Below, piece after piece: positions 1 to 7,031 of a DNA stretch of 11,021 nt. Each line of letters starts with the position of its first letter. Position 1 is the stretch's first letter. Origin of the DNA: Mycobacterium sp. (GTDB taxonomy: Bacteria > Actinomycetota > Actinomycetes > Mycobacteriales > Mycobacteriaceae). The notes beneath the pieces are model-generated. The model saw nothing but the letters and a program-made list of their open reading frames with translations. It was not told where the DNA came from and searched no databases. Location of the stretch: contig JAFAQO010000232.1 in assembly GCA_019246375.1 (NCBI GenBank), forward strand, positions 1 to 11,021, read 5' to 3'. A program made the translations under genes and the position numbers.

Positions 1-290
1 AAGCCGATCCCGATCGGGCCGCCGAGGTGCGCTGGTCTGCCGATGGAGAGATGGTGCGCAGCAGCTACACCCTGCGTCCAGACGACGACGATTGGGGCCA
101 GGCCGGTACCCTCGTGCGCGACGTGATGAACGACGCCCAGCGCCAACGCTTGGTCCACAACATCGTTCATCACGTCTCCGACGGTGTGAAAGAACCCGTG
201 CTGTCCCGGGTCTTCGAGTACTGGCGCAACATCGACCCTGACATCGGCAAAAAAGTCGAAGAAGGCGTACGCGCCAACCTCAAGCAGTAA
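1..290 (+). CDS. Catalase, C-terminal fragment (5' end outside window)
   Basis: The reading frame is open from base 3 to a TAA at 288-290, so this is the last ~95 residues of a longer protein. The end resembles the C-terminal helical part of monofunctional haem catalases: an S-Y-T-L-R-P stretch, then W-G-Q-A-G-T-L-V-R followed by an 'AQRQRLVHNI' helix, and a closing 'EPVLSRVFEYWRNIDPDIG' segment, which is the family's typical ending. Catalases of this family convert hydrogen peroxide to water and oxygen in the cytoplasm. The haem-ligand Tyr and active-site His/Asn lie upstream of the window and cannot be checked. It runs convergently towards the mbt operon, with another plus-strand gene in between. 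No obvious GC-rich hairpin follows the stop. Family call is confident; subtype (KatA or KatE like) is not determined. Confidence 0.85.
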   Translation, partial: ADPDRAAEVRWSADGEMVRSSYTLRPDDDDWGQAGTLVRDVMNDAQRQRLVHNIVHHVSDGVKEPVLSRVFEYWRNIDPDIGKKVEEGVRANLKQ

Positions 291-475
291 ACACGGTTTG
301 CTTCTTGGCGAATGCAAGTCGAAATGATAGCAACAGCGGTAACGAAATCTTGGACGCCCCCAGTGTCCTCGTCCGGACCTAAGCCCTCACCAACCCGACT
401 GGTTGCCCGCAACGGTATCGCCGGAAATTCGTACGCTCGCCTCGGTCGCAATCAACCACCGGAAGGTCGAGATCA

Positions 476-892
476 ATGAGCACTTCACGTGAAATGGTGC
501 GCCGTGGACTACTACTCGACGGCCTCGGCAAACTTGTGGATCTCAATGCTGTTGATTGGCATGTCAGACACCAGAATCCGTCGGCATCACCAGCGGAGGT
601 TCAAAACGAAACCTTGGAGGTCATTCGCTCCCTGGTAAGCGATGGACTGTTCAGGGTGGGAGGAGTGCACTCCGAAGGTGAACATCTCGGAGGAGTTGTG
701 TCCATGGAAAGCGAACGTTTCGATCCCTGGGACCGGCCGCTTGATCATACGATGAACAAGATTTCACACTTTTATGTCAAACACTACGACGACCCCGAGA
801 GATGGATGTATGCAGCGTGGCTGCAGCTCACCGGCAAGGGCGAACAGCTCGCACGATCAATCGAAGAGCAAGACATCGAGGGGTACAGATAG
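476..892 (+). CDS. Hypothetical protein (138 aa), small actinobacterial type
   Basis: I do not recognise a characterised family. The ATG at 476 is preceded by GGAAGG (461-466) at 9 bases, a convincing ribosome binding site, and the frame is open to TAG at 890-892. The protein is soluble-looking, with no signal peptide or membrane segment. The first half (residues ~10-65) has a helical pattern with a 'SPAEVQNETLEVIRSLVSDG' helix pair followed by a short beta-like 'LFRVGG', reminiscent of a winged-helix or small adaptor fold. The second half contains an acidic/aromatic stretch 'FDPWDRPLD', then 'HYDDPERWMYAAWLQLT' and a charged C-terminal helix. It appears related to uncharacterised ~130-residue actinobacterial proteins, but that is an impression from pattern only. 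It sits 185 bases after the catalase stop, and nothing links it to siderophore synthesis. Confidence 0.7.
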   Translation: MSTSREMVRRGLLLDGLGKLVDLNAVDWHVRHQNPSASPAEVQNETLEVIRSLVSDGLFRVGGVHSEGEHLGGVVSMESERFDPWDRPLDHTMNKISHFYVKHYDDPERWMYAAWLQLTGKGEQLARSIEEQDIEGYR

Positions 893-954
893 TCGAAGCG
901 TCTGCTGTTTCGAGTACTTCGTTTTCTTCAGCTTGCTTCGGTAGAGGTGCCGTT

Positions 955-1062
955 ATGGACGACGAGTATGCCGACATGCTTAGTCGGACCATGTCGGAGT
1001 TGACCGAAGACTTCTTCTGCCCTACCGGTATCGATGCCATTTTCTCGCCGCGATCGCGGTGA
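955..1062 (+). CDS. Possible small ORF (35 aa), unknown function
   Basis: An ATG at 955 is preceded by AGAGG (943-947) at 7 bases, a plausible ribosome binding site, and reads 35 codons to TGA at 1060-1062. The peptide is acidic at its N-terminus (MDDEYADML...) and ends in 'IFSPRSR', with one Cys in 'FFCPTG'. It starts 62 bases after the preceding hypothetical gene on the same strand. It could be a real small protein, the 5' stub of a decayed gene, or chance. The decayed mbtH immediately beyond it on the other strand suggests this junction is degenerating, which makes a remnant as likely as a functional gene. No homologue is recognised. Confidence 0.25.
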   Translation: MDDEYADMLSRTMSELTEDFFCPTGIDAIFSPRSR

Positions 1063-1081
1063 TCGCTCATGATGAAGCGCT

Positions 1082-1289
1082 TTAATTGGCGTCGGCGCTG
1101 GCCAGTAGGGAGACCATTGGCCAGGCCAAAGCATGATCCCATGAGACCAACACGCGGCGGCTGGCCTCGCCGTACGCCACTCGATAGCCGGCCGGAATGT
1201 CGGCGAACGTGGCAAAGGCTGTGCTGGTCTTTGTTGTTGACCAAAACGACGAAGGTACCATTCTCATCATCCAATGGATTGGTGCTCAC
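1082..1289 (-). pseudogene. mbtH: mbtH remnant, MbtH-like NRPS accessory protein, two frameshifts
   Basis: Starting at GTG (1289-1287), with GAGGAG (1300-1295) as ribosome binding site, the frame reads [11 protein letters not shown]...DQHSL, clearly the MbtH N-terminus. At 1208 the similarity leaves this frame: 'FADIPAGYRVAYGEASR' continues in a second frame from 1207 to 1157, and 'AAC' with a faint 'QWSPYWP' (compare NWTDLRP) continues in a third frame from 1158. Both breaks are explained by loss of 2 bases in a family alignment. The invariant Trp of SLWP is Cys (SLCH), and the Trp of PxGW is Tyr. Intact MbtH is ~70 residues and binds NRPS adenylation domains, aiding their solubility and activity. 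The start lies 23 bases inside mbtG, as expected for the normal mbtG-mbtH arrangement. The remnant's left boundary is approximate. Double frameshifting plus substitution at invariant sites argues against a single sequencing error. Confidence 0.85.
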
Positions 1290-2568
1290 CCTTGCTCCTC
1301 GAATCCGCAGACGAGGCGATTTGGCGGTGTGTGGCGAGCGCGGCGCCGAGCACCCGATCGGACAGCAAACCCAAGCAGCTGAGGTTTGGAAACCCGGGCC
1401 CCTGCGTGAGCCCGGCCAGATTCGGCAGGAATAGCTTGGGCGTGACGTCGGTGACGGCCAGGTCGTATCCGATGGCCTCCTGCAGGTGGTTGCCGCCCAG
1501 CGGGGCACCCAGTCCGAGCTCGAGCAAATCGAGCGCGTCCTGGCTGAACAATGTCAGAAACCACAACGGATCGGCGCCGGACCCGTCGATCACCAGATCG
1601 AAACCGTGCACCGTCTCCAAGTTTTCGCTGCCCCGGTTAGTGCTCAGCGTCAACCGAATCTGCTCATCACGCCCTACCGCGTGGGCGACCCGGCCGCGTA
1701 GGTGCCGAATCCGGTCGTCGGCGAGCAGTGCGTCCTGCACGCTCGCCGAGAACACGCCGCGGTCGGTGCGGGCCAGCGCGTCGCGGCGCTCGGCCAGCGT
1801 CAGCGCCGCCCAGTCGGTCGGGTCGGAAAACAGCACATTCTCGAAGAAGCTTTCCCCCCTGGTGAACAGCGTCACCTGCGGCGAAATCACGATGATGCTG
1901 GAAACGCGGTGCCGAAACAGTTCATTGAGCATCGATGCGGCAGATTCGCCGCCACCGATCACCGCGACCCGATCGGCGTTGATCCGGTCGTGTCCGGCCG
2001 CCCGGTGCCAGAACTGCGCAATCGAGAGCACCCGGGGATTGCCGGGCAACAGCGACCTTTCCGCCTGGCCCGGTCCGGTGATCATCAGCGCGTCGGCGAG
2101 CACAGTGTCTTCGTGGGTGTGTAGCGCCCAGCGGTCGCCATCGACGGCGACCCGCTCGACCTCACCTCTGACCACGGACATCCCGACCTGCTCGGCCACC
2201 CAGCGCAGATACTGGCCCCACCGGCGATGGGTGGGCGCCGGTCTGCCGCGGTCTATCCATTCCGCGAACGACGCGGAGGCGATCAGATACGACTGCCAGC
2301 TGTACCGGGTCATCCGCTCGTCGAGTTCGGCGTTGCGGCGCGGCACCAGCGCTGAACGGTAGGGAAAGCCGACATCCTTTTCCGGGCTGGTGCCCAGTCG
2401 CTGCGCTCCGTCGGTCCAGCCGCCGCTGGCCTGCCAGTTGGCAGCCACCCCAATGCGTTCCACCGCGATCACGTCGGGCGTCTCGACACCCATGTCGCGC
2501 AGCACGGCCGACTTGGCGGCGAGGGCTACCGCCTTGGCTCCGGCGCCGAGCACCGCCAGTGTGGTCAT
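1267..2568 (-). CDS. mbtG: MbtG, lysine N6-hydroxylase (FAD/NADPH) of mycobactin synthesis
   Basis: The 433-residue protein matches the length of M. tuberculosis MbtG (about 431 aa) and reads alike through most of its length. It belongs to the flavin N-hydroxylating monooxygenases and hydroxylates the epsilon-nitrogen of the lysine residues of mycobactin, using FAD, NADPH and oxygen, creating the hydroxamate iron ligands. Visible motifs: FAD-binding GAGAKA at residues 8-13; '[11 protein letters not shown]' at ~44-54; the NADPH-binding GGGES at 205-209 preceded by a beta strand; 'VIDGSGADP' at 326-334; and the family-typical C-terminal '[19 protein letters not shown]' region at ~387-405. The start ATG at 2568 overlaps the mbtF stop as ATGA, and a strong GGGAGG sits 7 bases upstream inside mbtF, so translation is probably coupled. 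The stop TGA (1269-1267) lies inside the start of mbtH. The reading frame appears fully intact. Confidence 0.96.
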   Translation of the reverse strand: MTTLAVLGAGAKAVALAAKSAVLRDMGVETPDVIAVERIGVAANWQASGGWTDGAQRLGTSPEKDVGFPYRSALVPRRNAELDERMTRYSWQSYLIASASFAEWIDRGRPAPTHRRWGQYLRWVAEQVGMSVVRGEVERVAVDGDRWALHTHEDTVLADALMITGPGQAERSLLPGNPRVLSIAQFWHRAAGHDRINADRVAVIGGGESAASMLNELFRHRVSSIIVISPQVTLFTRGESFFENVLFSDPTDWAALTLAERRDALARTDRGVFSASVQDALLADDRIRHLRGRVAHAVGRDEQIRLTLSTNRGSENLETVHGFDLVIDGSGADPLWFLTLFSQDALDLLELGLGAPLGGNHLQEAIGYDLAVTDVTPKLFLPNLAGLTQGPGFPNLSCLGLLSDRVLGAALATHRQIASSADSRSKGEHQSIG

Positions 2569-5500
2569 GTCGCTACCTCCCGCAGCGCGTCACCCCAAAT
2601 GCTCTGCAGCGCAGCAAGGTCAGCGTCACCGAGGACGTCGGGCAACGCCCGCCACTGGGTCACCAGAACCGGTTCGTCCCCGGCCGTCAGCACCGTGGCG
2701 AGGATGCTGAGTTCATGACGCACCGCCAGGCCAGGTTCGGGCAGCGGGGGCAGTCCGGCCAGCAACTCACGATCCAGCCGCAACCCGGCCTCGGTGGCGC
2801 CAAGGTCGGTGCGGCCGAGATAGTTCAACAGCAGCTGCGGCCCGCGGAATTCGGCCAGCTGCCGTCCGGTGTCGGCGCGCAGATAACGCAGCAGGCCGTA
2901 GTCGACTCCGTCGCCGGGGATTCGCGCCAGCTGCTCGCCGACTCGTCGCGGGTCCGCGGAGTCCACCCGCAGCGGGTGGATGGTGCTCAGCAGTCCCACC
3001 GTGTCGGTGGTGTCGATCGCGTCGCCGCCGGCAGGGTCGACCAAAGCGTCTGCACGCCCGTGGGTTTCCAGTGCCAGCAGCGGCGCCGGTGTGGGCTGAC
3101 CGCGGTTCTGCCGCCACTGGGTCACCGTCCGCGACGTCGCGGCGATCAGCAGGTCGATCATCGGCACGCCCGAACCGATCAGCCGGCCCGTGACATCGGC
3201 GTCGGCGATCGCTGTCCGGATCACTAGATTGCGGGCCCGGTCGCGGTCCGGGCGTACTCGCCGGGCCCCGAGGTCGGGGTCGTCACCATCGAGTTGGGAA
3301 ATCCAGAACGGCGCGCTGTCAAGGCTTTCGGCGCGCAGGGCCAGCGCACGCGACCAGCGTCGGTAGCTGGTGTGCTCGCGAACCGGGGCAGGTGTGTGAC
3401 CGGCGCGCAACGCTTGCAGGGCGGCGTCGAGTTCGCCGAGCACCACTCGCCACGACGCCGGGTCCATCGCCAGCACATGCGCGGCCAGCAGCAGCACGCT
3501 TCGCTCGCTGGGCAATCGGAGCCACACCGCCCCCAGCAGCCTGCCTCGCTCCGGGTCGAGAAACTGCAGCGCCTCCCGGGCATAGGTGGCGACAGCCACA
3601 TTCGGCTCACCGGATACGTCGATGTCGGTGAAGAATTCGGGGGTCTTCGCCGGCAACAGGCTCATGGTGGCGCGGTCCAGCCGGGTGCGCAGTACCTCGT
3701 GACCGTCGACGATGGTGGCCAGCGCACTCCGTAGCTGTTGGCCACTGATCCCGGTGGGCAGCTGGATGGCTTCGATTTGGGCAAGCCTGCGGGCCTCGCC
3801 GTGTTCGTAAAGCCAGCGGGCGTTGGGCAGCAAGGGGATCGGTCCGGCAGTGTTCGTCGGCTCGTGGCCGACGCTCGGGGCGTCGGCGTCGATTGCGGCG
3901 CCGAGTTCGCGAATGGTGCCGCACTCCAGGATGAGCCGGGCACGCAGCGCGATGCCGCGCCGACGCGCCGCCTGCACCACCGAAAGGGCCGCGATGCTGT
4001 CGAGGCCCAGCTGTAGAAAGTCTGTGGTGACGTCGACCTGCGGACTGTGCAGAATATCCGAAAGCAGTTCGGCGAGCGCCCGTTCGGTAGCGGTCTCGGG
4101 CAGGGGCTGCGCTGTGGCGTTGGAATCGCTTGCCGCCAAAGCGGCCTCGTCCAGCTTGCCGTTGGCGGTCAGCGGAATGTCGTCGACGACGGCGATGCGT
4201 TGCGGAACCATATACCGCGGCAGTCGTGCGGTAAGCGCGCTGCGCAACTCGGCCGCGGTGGGCCGAGAATTCGCCGCTGCCCCGTCGGCGATCGCGACGT
4301 ACGCGGTCAGCTGCGGAGCACCGTGCTGATCGCGTACCACGACGCCGGCATGGCGGACAGCGGGATGCGCTTCAAGCGCGGCGGCGATTTCGCCGGGTTC
4401 GACCCGATAGCCGCGGATCTTCACCTGGGCGTCGGCGCGGCCCAGATACTGTAGCGAGCCGTCCGGTTGGCGCCGCACCAGATCGCCGGTCCGGTACATG
4501 CGCTCACCGGTCGCGAACGGGTCGGCGATGAATCGGGCAGCAGTTTCAGCCGGCCGGCCCAGGTAACCACGGCCCAGCTGGCCGCCGGTCAGGTACAGCT
4601 CGCCGACCGCTCCGCAGGGCACCGGGCGCAGCGCGGAGTCCAGCACATAGCCGCGCGTGTGTCGGGTAGGCCGGCCGATGGTCGGCTCGTCGTGCTCGGC
4701 GATGGCGGCGACCACCGCCTCGACGGTCGTCTCGGTAGGACCGTAGCAGTTGTAGACCGCCATCCCGGTCCGGTCGCATTCGGCTCGGAGCACCGCCCAC
4801 ATCGGCGCGCTGACGGCTTCACCGCCCAGCGCCAGCACCGTCAGCCGCGCACGATCGAACAAACCAAAAGCCGTCATTTGAGCAAACATCGACGGTGTGG
4901 TGTCGATCATGTCGACGCCCTGCTCGACGATGGTATGTACCAGCGCTTCGGCGTCGCGCTGGATGTGCTCGTCGACGATGTGCACGGCATGACCATCGAG
5001 CAGCGCGACCAGCGGCTGCCAGGCAGCGTCGAACGCGAACGACCACGCGTGCGCGATCCGCAGCCGGCGACCTAACCTTGCTGCAGCCGGCCGCAGCACG
5101 CTGTCGATGTGGTCGTCGGCGTAAGCGCTGAGCGCGGCATGAGTTCCGATGACGCCCTTGGGGTCTCCGGTTGTACCGGACGTGAAGACGACATAGGCGG
5201 CTTGCTCATCGGCGGTGTTGACGGGACGAAAGCCGTTGGCGGGCAGTTGATCGGCAGCCGACAGCAGGCCTTCCTCTACCACGATCGTCGCGCCGGTCTG
5301 CCGCAAAATCGACTCAACCCGCCTTGGGGGCATGCCCGGCTCCAGCGGCACGCACATAGCGCCGGCCTTGAGCGTCGCCAGCATTGCCACCACATACTGT
5401 GGGCCGCGAGAAAGCTTTATCGCGATCGGTGTTTCGGTCCCGGCACCGCGTGCGGTAAGCCCAGCGGCGAGCCGGTTGGCAGCGATGTCGAGCTGCCGGT

Positions 5501-7031
5501 AGCTCAGCGCGCCGGCCGCCCAGCTCACCGCGACACGGTCGGCCATCGCCTCGGCGACAGCGGCAAATCGGGTATGGATCGCCGGCTCCCCGGACGGCGG
5601 CCTCGCCGACTGTTCGGCGGCATGCAGCGCCGCCGCCTCATTTTCGAACAAGACGCTGACGTCACCCAGCCGCCACTCCCACAGCGACAGCAGCCGTTCG
5701 GCCGCGACCAGGACGCGCCGGCCGAGCGTAGCGGCAGGCGTGCGGCCCAGCGCCCCGTCTGTCACTTCCACCAGCATGACTAGTTGACCGTCGGCCACAT
5801 GGATAGCCAACGTGACGGGGAAATGCGACAGGCTTTCCAGCGCCGCGGGCCGGAATGAGACACCGCCGGCGCGTAATTCGCCGTCGATCAAGCCGCCGGT
5901 CGGGAAGTTCTCGTAGACCAGCAGGGTGTCGAACATCTCTCCGACGCCGCCGAGCTCGCGCAGTTGCGCATGCCCCAGATAGCTGTGTTCGCGTAGCGTC
6001 GCCGAAGTACGTTGGACCTCAAGACATTGCTCGCCGGCGGTGGCCTCGTCGTCGAGCCGCACCCGGAGCGGCACAGTGTTGATGAACAGGCCGATCATGG
6101 TCTCCACGCCGGTCAGTTCGGCCGGTCGGCCCGACACGGTGATCCCGAAGACCACGTCGTCTCGGTCGGTCAACCGCGACAGCACCAAGGCCCACGCCAT
6201 CTGCATCAAGGTGTTGACGGTGATACCCCGCGTCCGGGCGCCGTCGATCAGGCGTGCGGTGGCCTGCGGGTCGCTGCGCAGTTCGGTGCGCCGCGGTAGG
6301 CCGCGGCCCGCATCGTCGCCGCAGCCCCGGCCCGATTGGTCGGCTCCTCCTCGGGCCGCTAAACGGCCCGCATCGTCGCCACCCATAGCCGCGGACAACC
6401 GCGTCGGACCGGACAGGCCGGCCAGATGCTCCCGCCAGATACGTTGGCTGACAACCTGATCACGGCCGGCCAGCCAGCCGATGTAATCGCGGTACGGCCG
6501 TGGCGCGGCGGGCAAGGCATCAAGGTTGCCGCCGCCTCGATACAAGGCGATCAACTCCGCGGCGAACACCGGCAGCGACCAGCCGTCGATTACGATGTGG
6601 TGGGCGGTGATCATCAACCGCCAGCGCTCAGCCGGCAGTTCGATGAGCAGGAAGCGGATCGCCGGTGTGCGTGCGAAATCGAAAGGCCGGCTCCGTTCTT
6701 GTGCCTCCAGCGCCACGAGATCGTCTGGCGCTGCCGTGACGTGTCGCCACGGCAGCTGCACACGTGACGGCACAATTTGCACCGGATGCGGAATGCCGCC
6801 GCTGACAAAGCTGGCCCGCAGATTTGGGTGCCGCTGCAACATCTTCGCCGCACAATCCTTGAGCAGCGCGACATCCAGTGCACCGCAAATGTCGGCGGCC
6901 ATCCCGATCAGGTACGGGTCGTCGGCGGGGCATCCGGCCAGCGTGGTAAGCGAATACAGCCCCTCCTGCAGCGGGCTGAGCGCCATGACGTCTTCGATGC
7001 CCGGCGGCGCGCCGGTTGCCGTGGCGGTCAT
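2565..7031 (-). CDS. mbtF: MbtF, mycobactin NRPS: C-A-PCP-epimerase-like domain
   Basis: Nonribosomal peptide synthetase expected to load the second (caprolactam-forming) lysine of mycobactin. The chosen ATG at 7031 forms an ATGA overlap with the mbtE stop and gives 1488 residues; an in-frame TTG at 7058 would give 1497. Numbering below counts from the TTG. Condensation domain ~20-480 with HHIVIDGW (His153, His154, Asp158). Adenylation domain ~490-975: [14 protein letters not shown] at 622-635, amino-group Asp677 in [15 protein letters not shown] at 770-778, YRTGDL at 855, catalytic Lys968 in NGKLD. By alignment, acidic residues at substrate-pocket positions (Asp719, Glu780) suit a basic side chain such as lysine. 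Carrier domain with Ser1021 in LGLDSI. C-terminal domain ~1074-1497 is epimerase-like (SWR, ETHGR, TVGLLS, YGLLRYL, NYLGR). M. tuberculosis MbtF is ~1461 aa; the excess includes a Gly/Asp/Arg-rich insertion at ~226-255. No frame break is seen. Confidence 0.95.
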   Translation of the reverse strand: MTATATGAPPGIEDVMALSPLQEGLYSLTTLAGCPADDPYLIGMAADICGALDVALLKDCAAKMLQRHPNLRASFVSGGIPHPVQIVPSRVQLPWRHVTAAPDDLVALEAQERSRPFDFARTPAIRFLLIELPAERWRLMITAHHIVIDGWSLPVFAAELIALYRGGGNLDALPAAPRPYRDYIGWLAGRDQVVSQRIWREHLAGLSGPTRLSAAMGGDDAGRLAARGGADQSGRGCGDDAGRGLPRRTELRSDPQATARLIDGARTRGITVNTLMQMAWALVLSRLTDRDDVVFGITVSGRPAELTGVETMIGLFINTVPLRVRLDDEATAGEQCLEVQRTSATLREHSYLGHAQLRELGGVGEMFDTLLVYENFPTGGLIDGELRAGGVSFRPAALESLSHFPVTLAIHVADGQLVMLVEVTDGALGRTPAATLGRRVLVAAERLLSLWEWRLGDVSVLFENEAAALHAAEQSARPPSGEPAIHTRFAAVAEAMADRVAVSWAAGALSYRQLDIAANRLAAGLTARGAGTETPIAIKLSRGPQYVVAMLATLKAGAMCVPLEPGMPPRRVESILRQTGATIVVEEGLLSAADQLPANGFRPVNTADEQAAYVVFTSGTTGDPKGVIGTHAALSAYADDHIDSVLRPAAARLGRRLRIAHAWSFAFDAAWQPLVALLDGHAVHIVDEHIQRDAEALVHTIVEQGVDMIDTTPSMFAQMTAFGLFDRARLTVLALGGEAVSAPMWAVLRAECDRTGMAVYNCYGPTETTVEAVVAAIAEHDEPTIGRPTRHTRGYVLDSALRPVPCGAVGELYLTGGQLGRGYLGRPAETAARFIADPFATGERMYRTGDLVRRQPDGSLQYLGRADAQVKIRGYRVEPGEIAAALEAHPAVRHAGVVVRDQHGAPQLTAYVAIADGAAANSRPTAAELRSALTARLPRYMVPQRIAVVDDIPLTANGKLDEAALAASDSNATAQPLPETATERALAELLSDILHSPQVDVTTDFLQLGLDSIAALSVVQAARRRGIALRARLILECGTIRELGAAIDADAPSVGHEPTNTAGPIPLLPNARWLYEHGEARRLAQIEAIQLPTGISGQQLRSALATIVDGHEVLRTRLDRATMSLLPAKTPEFFTDIDVSGEPNVAVATYAREALQFLDPERGRLLGAVWLRLPSERSVLLLAAHVLAMDPASWRVVLGELDAALQALRAGHTPAPVREHTSYRRWSRALALRAESLDSAPFWISQLDGDDPDLGARRVRPDRDRARNLVIRTAIADADVTGRLIGSGVPMIDLLIAATSRTVTQWRQNRGQPTPAPLLALETHGRADALVDPAGGDAIDTTDTVGLLSTIHPLRVDSADPRRVGEQLARIPGDGVDYGLLRYLRADTGRQLAEFRGPQLLLNYLGRTDLGATEAGLRLDRELLAGLPPLPEPGLAVRHELSILATVLTAGDEPVLVTQWRALPDVLGDADLAALQSIWGDALREVAT
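2576..2581 (-). promoter_or_regulatory. Strong ribosome binding site for mbtG within mbtF
   Basis: Read on the minus strand this is GGGAGG, 7 bases before the ATG at 2568. It lies within the last codons of mbtF and supports the mbtG start. Together with the ATGA overlap it suggests mbtG is translated well even though it sits at the end of a very long message. Confidence 0.7.
6304..6380. repeat. 17-bp direct repeat pair, 60 bp apart, inside mbtF
   Basis: CGGCCCGCATCGTCGCC occurs at 6304-6320 and again at 6364-6380, exactly 60 bases apart and therefore in frame. On the minus strand both copies encode GDDAGR within an insertion of the MbtF condensation domain. The intervening sequence is not itself repeated perfectly. 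A slippage- or duplication-driven expansion is the likely origin. Confidence 0.75.

Noticed and set aside
391..413. Small inverted repeats CAACC/GGTTG and GTTG/CAAC after the catalase gene
   Set aside because: Stems of 4-5 bases with no following T-tract are too weak to call a terminator or operator.
291..475. Search for an IdeR iron box or promoter in the gap before the hypothetical gene
   Set aside because: No TTAGG..CCTAA-type 19-base palindrome or clear -10/-35 pair was seen; only the ribosome binding site at 461-466 is supportable.
1048..1059. Perfect 12-base palindrome CCGCGATCGCGG
   Set aside because: It has no loop and no T-run, so it is not a credible terminator, and short GC palindromes are common in high-GC DNA.
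828..1508. 226-codon minus-strand frame spanning the mbtH region
   Set aside because: Only its short mbtH N-terminal portion is meaningful; the rest is a shadow of mbtG in another frame and of plus-strand sequence.
1274..2362. Long plus-strand open frame of 362 codons opposite mbtG
   Set aside because: It is a Ser/Arg/Pro-rich antisense frame typical of high-GC shadows; the minus-strand MbtG is unmistakable over the same bases.
2559..3227. Plus-strand 222-codon open frame opposite mbtF
   Set aside because: Composition (Gln/Arg/Gly-rich) and lack of any domain mark it as an antisense shadow of the MbtF C-terminal domain.
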